Assembly: GCF_032452875.1 (NCBI RefSeq) | Contig: NC_083879.1 | Coordinates: 84,143,572-84,207,571, forward strand | Direction of reading: 5' to 3' | DNA: 64,000 bases | DNA from: Bos javanicus | Lineage: Eukaryota > Chordata > Mammalia > Artiodactyla > Bovidae | Part shown: one piece after another, positions 43,601 to 55,211 of the stretch | Position numbering within the stretch: position 1 is the stretch's first letter | Layout: each line of letters opens with the position of its first letter | The notes under the pieces: model-generated | What the model saw: the letters and a program-made list of their open reading frames with translations, nothing else | The model's database searches: none | Told to the model about the DNA's origin: nothing | Program-made: the position numbers and the translations under genes

Positions 43601-45789
43601 TCTTGAATTATGTGATCCAAATACAGTGCAGGAAGGCAAACCTCTATTTGTTTACTGAATGAGCAAATGAATAGACAGATAAGTTATATTTAATATCTGT
43701 CACGTTTTTTCCCCATGGATTTAAAATTGGTATCTCAGGAGTGTTCATTTCTTCAATTCAGCCCATAACTGTGTTAACTGTGTTAAAAAAAAGGCTCCCA
43801 TCCTTTCTACGTAGGAATCTCCTGGACAGAGGATGAGATTAAGTGCAGAACCTGAGACAGAGCAAGATGTAGGTGTTGAGAGTCTCTGTGTAGTGGTGGT
43901 GATGATGTCACAGCTGTCACGCGTGGCTGAGGACGTCGAGGAAGTCGTTACAGAGGAGGTAGAATCTGAGAGTTGAAGAATGTGTTGGAATTCTGGTGAA
44001 CATGCACCTCACACGTAACTTGTCTAAAAGGAAACTCAGTTTTCTAACTGAATTTGCAGCAGCTCCTGAATTCTGAATTCCATTCATGGACCAGTGGAAT
44101 CTGGGTCTTCGTGCTCTCCTCCATTACACTCTTTTAGACCAGGAATCTCATAAATTGCTTGTGTCTTTTCCTTTCCTTCCATTTTCTCTGCTCTCCCCCA
44201 CCCCAACCTTAGTTCCAGAACATCAGTGACGTGGCTGGTAGCCTCCTGTGATGCACTGAATTTGTCACCCACCGTCATCATCCATCCTGCATCTCGATAC
44301 CTGACTCGTCACCGTGGTACCTCAGGTCGTTGCTCTGCAGGTCCCAAACCTTCCGTATCCTCTCCCTAGCTGTCAGTCCTTTTCAAGCTCTCTACCCCAG
44401 CAAGCAGTCAAATCTTTTCACAGCCTGGCCTTGACCTACATTTCTCACATCAGTGTTCAGTAGGGCAGAAGAATCTCAGCTTGGGAGTGGACTTTAGAAG
44501 TCCTGGGGTTTACCCTCCTCCCCTCAAAATGCATGAGTCCTTCAACCACATCCCAGCTAAGTGGCCCTGTCTTATTTCTGTCCCCAGTTCTGGGACCTTT
44601 GCCTGTTAACAGCCAACCCCTGTTGAGGACCGTTGCAAGCACAGGGCTATGCTTTTCCTCTTCTGTTTCTTTTTGTGCTAATTTTCATTGTCTTCTTCCC
44701 AGAAGAACTTCATCCTTGCTCCTGTTAACCCCATCCCTCAGGACCTGGTTCCTGTGCTGCCTCCTGATGGAAAATGACTGTGGTTGTCACATAATCACAC
44801 CTGAGCCAAGCAAGGGTTATGCTGTGATGATGGGACAAGTGACATATTTAAGTGAAGTGATAAACTAAAGATTGAGATGGTAGTAGATGGTAGGATAAAG
44901 GATAGGAGGAATTTAGATATAGAGTTTTGTTAACGGGTGGATAGTTTACATACAATTTATTTTTGAAAATGTGAAGGTGACTTTTAAAATCAGCTTCCCT
45001 ATATTTGATTATTTCTGATTTTAAGGTAAAATGATTGCCATATGGTTTATATTTTTAAAACTAAAAAAACAAAACAAAACAGCTATAATATGACTAGTCC
45101 AAGCGCAGAACTGAAATCAAAGTAAAAAGAGGTCTATTTGGGGACCACACAGGTACACCCGTAGCAGGCATAGATGGTATGCTTGGGTCCCGCCAAGAAC
45201 CGCAGTGCGAACCACCTTAGGTCACCAGGAGACGGAGAGGGAATGAGTGTGGAAGGTGCAAACCAAGCTCCCTTACTTCATTCACTTATCACTACATTTC
45301 ACAGCAAGTGTTATTGCCTCAAAAACAGCATGACTGAACATATATGTTAGGAAACAGTCTGATCAATAGCTAAATTATTTGGATCTGCCAACTTTGAAGT
45401 AACAAGTGTTAGGCATTTTTTTTTCCATTTATAATGGAAATAATAAAAATGATGACCTAAGACCAGTTGCTAAACCGTGTGAAGGTTGTGTTCTGTGTGT
45501 GATCCTTGGGCCGTGTGGGGAAGGTGTCACGTCTTCTGATTCCGTTGAGCCTGAGTGTGAAGGGTGCGGTGTCCCAGTCTTGCAGTGGCCTTGTGTAGTT
45601 TGTATTTTCCATCTCAGGAGACGAGACGGGATGAGAAGGGGATTCTCACAGCCTCTGGTCCCAGCCTTGCCACCAGCTGACTGACCATGGGACTTGCAGG
45701 CACATCGTGACCCAAGGGATGTTTTCTGATTCTGTGGAAGCATCACTAGAGAGACCTATAAAGTGGGAAATTCATTAGTGTCTGGAATC
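43601..45789. other. unassigned 2.2 kb, no gene seen
   Basis: The longest stretch without a recognised element. A 111-codon plus frame (44533-44868) and a 105-codon minus frame (45746-45429) have no recognisable domain and no splice context. Confidence 0.45.
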
Positions 45790-46045
45790 TTCATCAGGGT
45801 TTCTCAACCTGGGCAGGACATTTTGGACCAGGTTATTCTGTGTTTGTGGTGCTGCCCTGTGTGTTGCTGGGTGTTTGGAGGCTACCCTCCTCCTAAAGGA
45901 GGCAGGGTGGAGCATCCCTGCCTCCACCTGAGATGCTGGAAGCCACGCCCTGCACCAGGTTTTAAAATCTTAGAAAAGTCTCCAGGCAAGGCCAGATGTT
46001 TAGGGTTTAGAATCACCCTCAATTGAAAACCACTGATCTAGATAT
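45790..46045. mobile_element. MER5A-like hAT DNA transposon relic
   Basis: GGGTTTCTCAACCTGGGCAG, ACATTTTGGACCAGGTTATTC, GTGTTTGGAGGCTACCCTCC, GTCTCCAGGCAAGGCCAGATG, TTGAAAACCACTGATC follow MER5A end to end, with terminal inverted repeats. Non-autonomous. Confidence 0.8.
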
Positions 46046-46192
46046 TAGTGCCAACTCTGTAATTCTAGTTTTCATTCCACTAAGTGGCCAAATATTCAAT
46101 ACTTTGTGAAGAACACCTATCAGTGCCTCACCTCATGGTTGCTTTCGCATGCCTCCTAGACTTGTTATCTGATTAAAGGAGCTTTGACAAGA

Positions 46193-46652
46193 CTCACTTT
46201 GCAGTCCAAGCTATGGTTTTTCCAGTAGTCATGTACAGATGTGAGAGTTGGATCATAAAGAAGGCTGAGCGCTGAAGAATTGATGCTTTCAAACTGTGGT
46301 GTTGGAGAAGACTCTTGAGAGTCCCTTGGACTGCAAGGAGATCCAACCAGTCAGTCCTAAAGGAAGTCAAACGTGAATATTCATTGGAAGGACTGATGCT
46401 AAAGCTGAAACTCCAGTACTTTGGCCACCTATGTGAAGAGCTGACTCCCTGGAAAAGACCCTCATGCTGGGAAAGATTGAAGGCTAAAGGAAAAGGGGCA
46501 ACAGAAGATGAGATGGTTAGATGGCATCACTGACTCAATGGCCCTGAATTGGAGCAAACTCTGGGAGATAGTGGAGGACAGAGGAGCGTGGCAGGCTGCA
46601 GTCCACGGGGTCACAAGGAGTTGGACACAATTGAGCGACTGAACAACGACAA
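46193..46652 (+). mobile_element. BovB 3' part
   Basis: Plus-strand copy from GCTATGGTTTTTCCAGTAGTC to GAGCGACTGAACAACGACAAC. It encodes only the last part of the C-terminal region (KLKLQYFGHL is visible in 46315-46533) and is broken. Confidence 0.93.
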
Positions 46653-47326
46653 CCGCACTTGAAGCTAAAATCCGTACATTAATAATTCCTTCAACGAGCG
46701 TATTGCAGGTAACGAATGAAGTAGAATTACTTCTTACTCATTTTACACATTTTCTGAGTGTATTGGGCATGTGGCGCCAGTTTCTTTTCTTCTTTTTCTA
46801 AGTCTGGCAGCAGACACTACTCTTCATCTTCCCACGACTGATTTTTTTAGCGGGGGAGGAGAGGGACGGGAGTGACACCAGCTGGCGAATGCGGAATTAA
46901 TTACAGATTGTCTCCCTCAAAAAAGACACACATGGATTACCAACCTCTAATGATTTTGGCAGCTGTTCCTGCCCTTTTAGGATTACCAGTAACTGAACAG
47001 ATACTTTATTCTTTTTCTCAGAAGCGTATGTTGCAATTTGGGGGGATTTGGACACTGGAAGCTTTGTTACAGATGCCACATCTAATGAAAATTTTCGACT
47101 CGACATGTTATTGCCTTGGAAATGCACTTTAAAATTTATTAATTCACTAACATTTTGGTAGTGCTTGAATTTCTGCTCAATACAACTGGATAAATATATG
47201 TCACAAAATGCTGGATTAAAGTGGAAGCATCTGTCTTAGAAGTAGGAAACTTTCCGATAGGTGAAGAGTGATCCTGCTAATATCTAACTGACTCTTAAAA
47301 TATGCTGTGCTTATGGCAACATTTTG
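46653..47326. other. unassigned, no gene seen
   Basis: 46870-47130 is open on both strands for 76-86 codons without recognisable products; repeat-poor and possibly conserved, but I cannot test that. Confidence 0.4.
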
Positions 47327-47529
47327 AAAGTGAAAGTGAAAGTTGCTCAGTGGTGTCTGATTCTTTGTGACCCCATGGACTGTAGCCCACCAGGCTCCTC
47401 TGTCCCTGGGATTTCTCAGGCAAGTGTACTGAGTGGGTTGCCATTTCCTTCTCCAGGGGATCTTCCTGACCCAGGGACTGAACTTGGGTCTCCTGCATTG
47501 CGTGCAGACTCTACCATCTGAGCCATCAA
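47327..47529 (-). mobile_element. Bov-tA SINE, antisense
   Basis: GAAAGTGAAAGTGAAAGTTGC to CTACCATCTGAGCCATCA. Confidence 0.92.
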
Positions 47530-48528
47530 TTTTGGGGGGAGATATTTCCCCCCTCAAAATGCTGATCATTTTAATGGTTTAATTGCACTGAAATAGAGTG
47601 TTTCAAAAATGCAGTTGGTTAAACAGGATCCTTGCTGATCCTGATGTTACTATATTAATAAATCTTATAAATGAAATTATTTTAATTTACATTATATAGT
47701 TGAAAGAAAGGATCTTAATAATCCAAAATTATAATCTACCTACCATTTCCTCTTTTGCCCTTCCCATTTACTCCTCAATCCACTAAATTTGAATTTGGGT
47801 CAAAGTGTTTCATTAACTAGTCCATGGGATATTCCAGTGAATATTCTATTTAACTTCTGGTCTTCCTCTGCTAGTCATCATGCTACCAACTCTACTGTTA
47901 ATATTCCTTCTAATATTTCATTTCTTTCATGAAGAAGCATTACAGTGTTAGGGTTAAAAGCAGGAATTTATTGTCAAACTGCCTGGGTTCATATCTTCCT
48001 TCTGCAATAGGTTGATTTCAGAGAAAGTCATCACAAAGCGTCATCTCTGCTCTCTCACTGACAATTAGGTCAAGTTATTAAATTTGGATGGAGTTACAAA
48101 ATACTGTGAAACCACAGATGGTGAGTTAATTATCATCAGATCAGTGGATAAAATCAACCTTCTGTGACAGAATGGCTTATATTAAGTCAACAAGTATAGC
48201 TTTCAGAGACAAATTTCTAATGAACGTAGCTTCTTGTAACAAGCAATTGGAAATACAGCCCTTGGAACTTTTAAACTATTTAAGCCTATTTTGAAATATC
48301 TCTAGGAAAACTGTTCTTCCCATTATAAACAAACTGAGTTTCTTTAGAAATTCAAGTTTATAATAGCAAGTGACAGATTAAATGTAAGTGACCTTGAACT
48401 TGATGGTAATCAGTAACTAAATTTTACAACATTTTTCCTCCCTTTTTAATAAGCTGTAATAGATAACGTGTGCTTTATCTCATTAAGTTCCCTGTATTAA
48501 CTTTCCCTGAATTCTTTTCATCGAGCTT
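47530..48528. other. AT-rich, mostly unassigned
   Basis: Holds one MIR (listed separately). No gene seen. Confidence 0.5.
47937..48090 (+). mobile_element. MIR SINE relic
   Basis: CATTACAGTGTTAGGGTTAAA, CAAACTGCCTGGGTTCATATC and AATTAGGTCAAGTTATTAAA follow plus-strand MIR. Confidence 0.6.
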
Positions 48529-48738
48529 GTGCTCAGTTGTGTCAGACTCTCTGTGACTCCCTGACCTGTGGCCCTCCAGGCTCCTCTGTCCATGAGACTC
48601 TCCTGGCAAGAAGAGTGGGTTGCCATTTCCTCCTCCAGGGGATCTTCCTGACCCAAGGATCGAACCTGCAAACCTGTGTCTCCTGTGTCTCCTGCGTTGC
48701 GGGCTGATTCTTTACCGACGAGCCACCTGGGAAGCCCT
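48529..48738 (-). mobile_element. Bov-tA SINE, antisense
   Basis: GTGCTCAGTTGTGTCAGACTC to CGACGAGCCACCTGGGAAGCC. A TGTGTCTCC unit is tandemly repeated at 48677-48694. Confidence 0.92.
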
Positions 48739-49334
48739 AATTTTTTTCACAATTCCTTCTTAAACTGTCAATTAAGGTCTGGAGTTTCTGGCTGTGGTTA
48801 TAGTTTTGAGTAAAGGCTGAGTGAAAGAATATGGGGCTTAGAGTTTTTCATTTCCATGCTCACTCAGTAAAGAGATTCTTTAGCAGAGATTCCTATAGGA
48901 GCTCAGAAGTTGTTTGGCAGTTTGACTTATATTGTCTACGAGTCATCAGTCTGTGTAGCCTGGCTGCTGTAACATCTACGTGAGGACAGCATATGTCACT
49001 TAAAAGGATTCTTTAAACAGGAGAGGGCAGTTTCGCAACTTACTCATTTCATTTGAGAGGATTATTAAAACAGGAATCTTGGTTCAATAATAATCCTGTT
49101 TGCTTTGCCTACTTTATTTAAAAAACAAGTTTTTCTCAGTCTGCTTTTCTAAAATCTCTGTGTTCACAAGTGTGCCAGTGAAAAGATTCTTTGAACCTGA
49201 GGATGTTAGTTTTCTTACTTATTCATGGACTTCCAAGATACGCTCCTTGTTTTATGATTTCCTCCTTATTCCACGTGCCTCTGAAGTAGACCTCACTACA
49301 GCTGCAGTCCACTCCTTAGTAACTGATTCCATTA
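48739..49334. other. unassigned, no gene seen
   Basis: AT-leaning unique-looking sequence. Confidence 0.5.
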
Positions 49335-49510
49335 CATTTAAAAAAATTATTTTATTGAATTTTGTGAATTAACAATACTGTGTTAATTTCTGCTATACAG
49401 TGAAGTGACTCAGTTACACACACATTCTTTTTCCTATGCTTTTCCATCTTAGTTCATCACAGGATATTAAATGGAGCTCCCTGTGCTGTCAGGTAGGATC
49501 TGGTTGGTTG
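49335..49510 (-). mobile_element. L1 3' UTR relic, antisense
   Basis: TTTTATTGAATTTTGTGAATT, CTGCTATACAGTGAAGTGACTC, TCATCACAGGATATTAAATGG, GCTCCCTGTGCTGTCAGGTAGG match reverse L1 3' end (in parts). Confidence 0.72.
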
Positions 49511-50725
49511 TTTTTTGTGCTCTTTTCTTGCTCCTGTACCTACCGTGATTCTTGAAGAGAATCCATTCTTTATTAAATACTTTACTTCCTCATTTGTTGA
49601 ACTGTCAATCTGGAACCTTACACAGTTTCACATTAAACCTATTTTTATAACTTAATAAAGTGCCCTCTTTGGGAGGCTCACAGATATTCCAGTGGGAAAG
49701 AAGAGTAGTCCCTCTATTTATTTTGAAATTGTATTTTCCCATTAAAACCAGGGTCAGCTCCTTGCTCTACTGGAGCTGGTAGTGTTCCCCACACACACGG
49801 ACTAAAAAAATGCTGTCAAGACGAATGGACCGTTAGGGGCGTCAGATGATGGACCCCAGTTTAATCGTCTTCAAGGCTATTTTTTTTCCCCCTTGAACCT
49901 GATACTTGATTTGTGGAGAGCATCACTGAATTGGTAGAAAAAGTCACAAACGATTCTGAAAAAGAAATAAAAAAACACAGCCCTATCCTGAATCCTGTTT
50001 ATGAAATCAGTGCTGAATTGATTGCCCCCCAGGCTTCCTCTCATTTCCAGCTCTGTGGGGATGGGTGAAGAGCAATCGAGAAGGATGGTCAGCGGTCACA
50101 GTGAGCAGGGCTCTAAGGCTGTCCTCGGGACCGGAGGAGTCTTTGTTCCGGGGGAGATGGAGGTGTTTAGACAAGAGCATGGTTTAGTGAGTTTAAAGAC
50201 TACTCTGGTTGTCTTGTAGGTGGAGTGGTGAAGGCGGCGTAGCCGGTGTTAGGTGAGGGCAGAGCGTGCAGAGGGCGTGCAATCAGGGCCCTCTCAGTGG
50301 TCCGCATTGAAACGGGAGCCTGTGGTCCAGGGCAGCCTGCGTGGAGGAGACCCCGTGAGAAGCACGACCACCAGGACTTGGGGACAGAGCTCAAGTGGGA
50401 TTTGGAGGAAGAAGAGGGTGCGGAGAAATTGATCAGATTTCTGATCCCAGCTGCTGGTTGGGGAGACACTGAATCCTGGGATGAGGGGGGCACGTCTGTG
50501 CTCCGTAGAGCTCACCAGCCAGGCCTGTCTTGGGAATGAAATATCAGAGTGCACCGCTGGCAATGAACGCCTGTGGGTGTGGGTGAGCCGACAGGGTCCG
50601 AGTGAGGGAAAAGGCTGACTCCAGACTGGGAGGAATCCTGCTTGTAGAGATCAGATGGATGGGGACTTTAGGACAGAAAAACGGGCAAGTGTGAGAAGAT
50701 GGGCAGCTATTAAAACCAGGGATGG
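49511..50725. other. unassigned, no gene seen
   Basis: The right half (50040-50560) is G-rich with overlapping open frames of about 90-97 codons on both strands, none recognisable. Confidence 0.45.
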
Positions 50726-50846
50726 TGGTGGTTTAGTCGCTAAGTCCCATCTGACTCTTGCAACCCCGTGGACTGTTGGACTGTAGCCCGCCAGGCTCCT
50801 CATTCAGTGGGATTCTACAGGAAGGAACACTGGAGTGGGTTTGCCA
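50726..50846 (-). mobile_element. Bov-tA SINE fragment, antisense
   Basis: GGTGGTGGTTTAGTCGCTAAG to ACACTGGAGTGGGTTTGCC. Only the BovB-derived half remains, with a small GGACTGTT duplication. Confidence 0.87.
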
Positions 50847-51108
50847 AAGAAGCAATTATTTCAAGAAGAGGGGATAATCAAGTGTGTAAAATCCTGCTAA
50901 GTGGTCAGGTCGAATGAGGACCAGTGTAAGCAATAGAGGATTTATTGGTGATCTTCAGCGGAGCTGTTTGGGCAGAACAGTGGCCTCAGGAGAGAAACTG
51001 GAGTGTGTTGAAGAGGGGTGTGGAGTGAGCTGGCCACAGCTTCCAGCTTGTTTATGGGGAGAGTGGGGGCTGATGAGATGGAAGGAGATGGATGCTGTAA
51101 AATCAACG

Positions 51109-51214
51109 ATTCTGGAGTGTTTGGATGCAGAAGGATCAGGCCCGCTGGAAGAAATAGGTTGATTCTGAAGAGTGTTTGGATATAGAAGGACCTGTCCAAC
51201 TGGAAGAAATAGGT
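51109..51214. repeat. imperfect tandem duplication, about 55-bp period
   Basis: AGTGTTTGGA recurs at 51116 and 51171, and CTGGAAGAAATAGGTTGA follows in both units. The units are clearly diverged. Confidence 0.8.
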
Positions 51215-51249
51215 TGAAATTGCAAGATAAAGACCTGATTTAGAAAGGT

Positions 51250-51270
51250 GGGGGGGGGGGGTGGGGGTGG
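51250..51270 (+). repeat. G12-T-G5 run, quadruplex-capable
   Basis: Twelve G (51250-51261), T, five G, T, two G. Sufficient G tracts for a G-quadruplex and a likely assembly trouble spot. Confidence 0.85.
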
Positions 51271-52649
51271 TCCCTGGAAGAATGGAAGACAATGAGGCTC
51301 AGAGCAGCAGAGGCCAGGACGGTCTCAGTGATGGTCAGGATGAAATGTCTAGGACATTTTCCTGGCAGCCTGTCACTCTGGGCCTAAGAGTTGTCTAGGT
51401 CCAGTTAGGACTGAGTCCTTTTGGTCTCCTTGCCTCTCTCTCATTCCATCCAGGGTCTTAAAGGACAGGTCTCCCTGTGATTCTTCTCTTTATCCCTCGA
51501 GCTGAGCACAGTGGCTACAACACTCAAAAGTGTATCTGTGGAAGGAAAGAAAAAGCCTCTCTTGACCCGCCAACATAAAGCTGGTTTTGTGCCATTCCAG
51601 GCGCCAGTGCCGAGTTGGACGTGGCCCCTGTCTGTAAGAATATTTGATCTAAGTTCCAACAAGAGTGGACATTAGTTTTAAATGTTCTTTTTTTTTAGTT
51701 CTTTCAACTGGAAAAGACACACCATCAAGTCCTTTCTCACTGTCTGCACCCCGGGGCCCTGTGTCTTCCCGCGGGTGTTTTCCCAGATGACATTGCATTC
51801 TCGCTACGCCACCAGATTAAAAAAACACACAGTGCTGAGGTGTCATTTATCCCAAAAACGGCTTTTCAGTATTCCATGTTCTGTGCTTCAGTTAAGGAAA
51901 ATGGACTTCATCAGTGTTTTCCAAAGACTGTGTCTTCCTAAGAAAATATTCTTCTTGATGTTAATAATTCACATGAGGCAGAGACAAATAATACTAAATA
52001 CCTGTTTTGCAGAAGAGCTTTCGCTTTCGAGCTGTTTGATAGGCTGAGTCCTCACCGATGGACATGCACAGGAGACCAGGCTCACATTTCCCTGTTGCTG
52101 GCCCAGCAGCAATAGACTTGGAGCATTCTTTCAGTTTTCAGTTCTTAGAGAGCTGGCATTTTATCCTTTGAGCAAATGAATGATGAACGACCTCAAATGT
52201 ATATTAAACATCAGGGTTTAGCCAGGAAACCGGGACAAGGAACTGTGAATTGATGATCTTTCTCCCAGTGGGTCAAATAACTTAGGGTCGGTCAAACAGT
52301 GAATGAAATGCTGTGGTTAAAAAAGAATATTATAGTGGTTATGTGCTGATGTTTCTTACAATGAAAAATAGGTTCATTAATGGCAGGCTTATAAAGCAAG
52401 TTCTAATCTGGTGTTCTGTTACTGTATTTAATTAACTAGTCAGCTGTTGAAGATCCATGAAGCTCAGATCTAGAAGTGAGGGATAATCAATTTTGGATTT
52501 TGCTCAGTTCACAGCTAAGAAGAGGATGGTTACAGACCTCAGAAGGCTCAGTCCAAAGAGTAGATCAATATTTTATTTTGTCTTTTGTCATTGGTCATCT
52601 AGGAAGAGGAAATACACATATATTCTCCTCGCTCTGTTTTGAGGAGGCC

Positions 52650-52916
52650 TTTGTTGTTCAGTCGTGACTGCCGATTCTTTGTGACCTCATGGACTGCAGC
52701 ACGCCAGGCCTCCCTGTCCATCACCGACTCCCAGGGCTTGCTCACACTCATGTCCATTGAGTCGGTGATGCCATCCAACCATCTCATCCTCTGTCGTCCC
52801 CTTCTCCCCCTGCCCTCAATCTTTCCCAGCATCAGGGTCTTTTCCAATGAGTCAGTTCTTTGTTTCAGGTGGCCAAAGTATTGGAGCTTCAGCTTCAGTA
52901 TCAGTCCTTCCAATAA
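52650..52916 (-). mobile_element. BovB 3' tail, antisense
   Basis: TTTGTTGTTCAGTCGTGACTG to TATCAGTCCTTCCAATAATT. Confidence 0.92.
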
Positions 52917-53544
52917 TTTTCAAGGGAGTGTAGGGCTGGACAAAGAGTATTATTAGATTATTTGTGTCATTGAAGATGATAGTCACATTCCAGGATTATG
53001 CAACCAGTATTTGTCACTAAAATTCAAATTAATAGCACACAGTGATGGGGGAAGGGTACATCATCAACAGAACCTTCTTGAGAAAAAGATTAAAAATTTT
53101 AGGGACAACAATCAGCTTGTTTTCTGTATGTATAAGACTAGCTTCATCCCTTTTCAGACACAGTTGTTGAATTAGATTCTACATAAACCAGACTGTAATA
53201 AAGGACACAGGTGAGAAAATATTTGATATTCATATCTGCATGGTCATGTAATGGTCAGTGTAAATGGCAGAAATGCCAAGCGCTTTGTGGTGTCAATCTG
53301 GAATGCCTGTTTTTGTGGATTTTGCTCTGTGGAAAAGCCAATATTTTGAAGAACAGTTAAATCACAGTAACTCTTGTGTGAAATGAGGATACTGGAAAAT
53401 TTTTTTTCTCTTGTCCATTTGGAAGAAGCCTTTATTTTACTCACAATGGGGCTTGGAGATGTCATCCAAAAGAAGGGAGCCTGGTGTGATCAAGAAACAC
53501 CTTGATGGACCTTAGTCTGTATGGTAACTGAAAGTTCCTCTTTA
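52917..53544. other. unassigned, no gene seen
   Basis: AT-leaning; nothing recognised. Confidence 0.5.
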
Positions 53545-54300
53545 CTTAGAGCCTATTATACACAGTGGAATAAATCAGAAAGAGAAAAATAGATGCTGTA
53601 TATTAATGCATATATATGGAGTCTGGAAAGATGGTCCTAATGAACCTGTTTGTAGCAATGGAGATTCAGACATAAGAGAACAGACTTACGGACACAGTAG
53701 GGTAAGGGAGTTCAGTTCAGTTCAGTTGCTCAGTCGTGTCTGACTCTTTGCGATCCCATGGACTGCAGCACACCAGGCCTCCCTTTCCATCACTAACTCC
53801 AGGAGTTCACTCAAACTCATGTCTATTGAGTCGGTGATGCCATCCAACCATCTCATCCTCTGTCGTCCCCTTCTCCTGCCTTCAGCCTTTCCCAGCATCA
53901 GGGTCTTTTCCAATGAGTCAGTTCTTTGTATCAGGTGGCCAAAGTATTGGAGTTTCAGTTTCAACGTCAGTCCTTCCAGTGGACATTCAGTCCATCCTTA
54001 AGGTTGGATCTCGTTGCGGTCCAAAGGACTCTCAAGAGTCTTCTCCAACACCGCAGGGCAGGGGAGAGAGTAGCATGGGAACATATTCATTACCATGTGT
54101 AAGACAGACAGCCAGTGGGAGCTTGCTGCATGTGCAGGGAGCAGGTGCTCTGTGCCAACCTGGAGGGGTGGGATGGGGTGGGAGCTGGGAGGGCGGTTCA
54201 GGAGGGAGGGGATACATGGCTGCCTGTGTCTGATTCATGCTGACACATGGCAGAAACTGAGACGATACTGTAAAACAACTAGCCTCCAATGAAAAATTAA
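53545..54300 (+). mobile_element. ruminant L1 3' end, split by a BovB tail
   Basis: Left part: GCCTATTATACACAGTGGAA, GTATATTAATGCATATATATGG, GAACAGACTTACGGACACAG. Right part: GAGAGTAGCATGGGAACATA, AGCCAGTGGGAGCTTGCTGC, GGGGTGGGATGGGGTGGGAG, CAATGAAAAATTAACG. Together they give one L1 3' UTR (motifs partial). Confidence 0.85.
53709..54055 (-). mobile_element. BovB 3' tail, antisense, inserted in L1
   Basis: AGTTCAGTTCAGTTCAGTTGC to TCTTCTCCAACACCGCA. The L1 flanks CAGTAGGGTAAGGGAG and CCGCAGGGCAGGGGAG are similar, probably a decayed duplication in a G-rich target. Confidence 0.93.
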
Positions 54301-54969
54301 CGAACTTAAAAAATATCACACAAGAAAGAGGTTGTTTATAATTTGTACGGTTTTAAACAGTGATGTTCAAAGCGCAGTTCTATTAAAGGCTAGAAAATTG
54401 GAGTTTTCTTTTTTTCCCATTCACATAAAAGAGGCATATAATCGTTTTGGTGTTGCAGTATGTCTTCTTTAGTTAGGAATATACCATTCCCATTTCTTCA
54501 CCTGTTTCCATTTTTATCTTAAGAGGAAAGTCGTAAAGACTGTTTCTGAAGCGTCTCTCTTAGGAAATAATGTGAAATGGCTTCTTTGGATCAGAAGTGT
54601 ATCCAACTTTGTGTTTCTCCAGAAGCAGAACTGTTCTAAAGAATGCGGGCTCCAAGTCAGTTGGCCAAGAAGGAGAAACTTCTGTCTCACAAAGTGATAG
54701 CAGAATTTTAATGTTCTACATGTTAAAATTATAAAGCTCAATTGTATTATTCCAAATTCACATAATAAGTAGAAATTTGAAGATCAGGAAAAATTGTAGG
54801 TGAGATAAATAAGAAGACAGAGGGTATGTTTTTGTTTTTTTTCTTTTCATGTGAGATGAACTGAGACTTTTCCAAGAAGACCACAGGATTTCCAAAGGAG
54901 AATTGGTATTACTGAATGCTTGTAACCGGAAGTTCCTCAATACCCTCAGATGATGCCCTACCCCTGGCT
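54301..54969. other. unassigned, no gene seen
   Basis: No family or exon recognised. Confidence 0.5.
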
Positions 54970-55164
54970 GTTTTTTTGTCCGACTCTTTGGGACCCCGTG
55001 GGCTATAGCCTGCCAGGCTCCTCTGTTCATGGAATTCTCCAGGCAGGAAGACTGGAGTGGGTTGCCATGACCACCTTCAGGCGATCTTCCTGACCCAGGG
55101 ATCGAACCCAAGTCTCATGCATTAGAAGGCAGATTCTTTACCATCTCAGCCACCAGGGAAGCCC
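54970..55164 (-). mobile_element. Bov-tA SINE, antisense
   Basis: TTTTTTTGTCCGACTCTTTGG to CATCTCAGCCACCAGGGAAGC. Its 3' terminal segment is replaced by a T-run. Confidence 0.92.
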
Positions 55165-55211
55165 CAAAAGTGAAAGTGTTAGTTGTTCAGTCATATCCAA
55201 CTCTTTGTGAT
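55165..55211 (-). mobile_element. Bov-tA 3'-end stub, antisense
   Basis: AAGTGAAAGTGTTAGTTGTTC and AGTCATATCCAACTCTTTGTG are the extreme 3' end of another SINE copy, abutting the head of the one before it. Confidence 0.8.

Larger units (their letters stand above)
50847..52649. other. partly an unnamed old repeat, otherwise unassigned
   Basis: 50880-51050 (GTGTGTAAAATCCTGCTAAG, GAGGACCAGTGTAAGCAATAG, ATTGGTGATCTTC) resembles a widespread mammalian repeat that I cannot name. 51682-52047 is open for 121 codons without a known product. No gene supported. Confidence 0.4.

Noticed and set aside
44533..44868. 111-codon frame as a small gene
   Set aside because: No signal peptide, domain or promoter recognised; composition is pyrimidine-rich and no splice context is seen.
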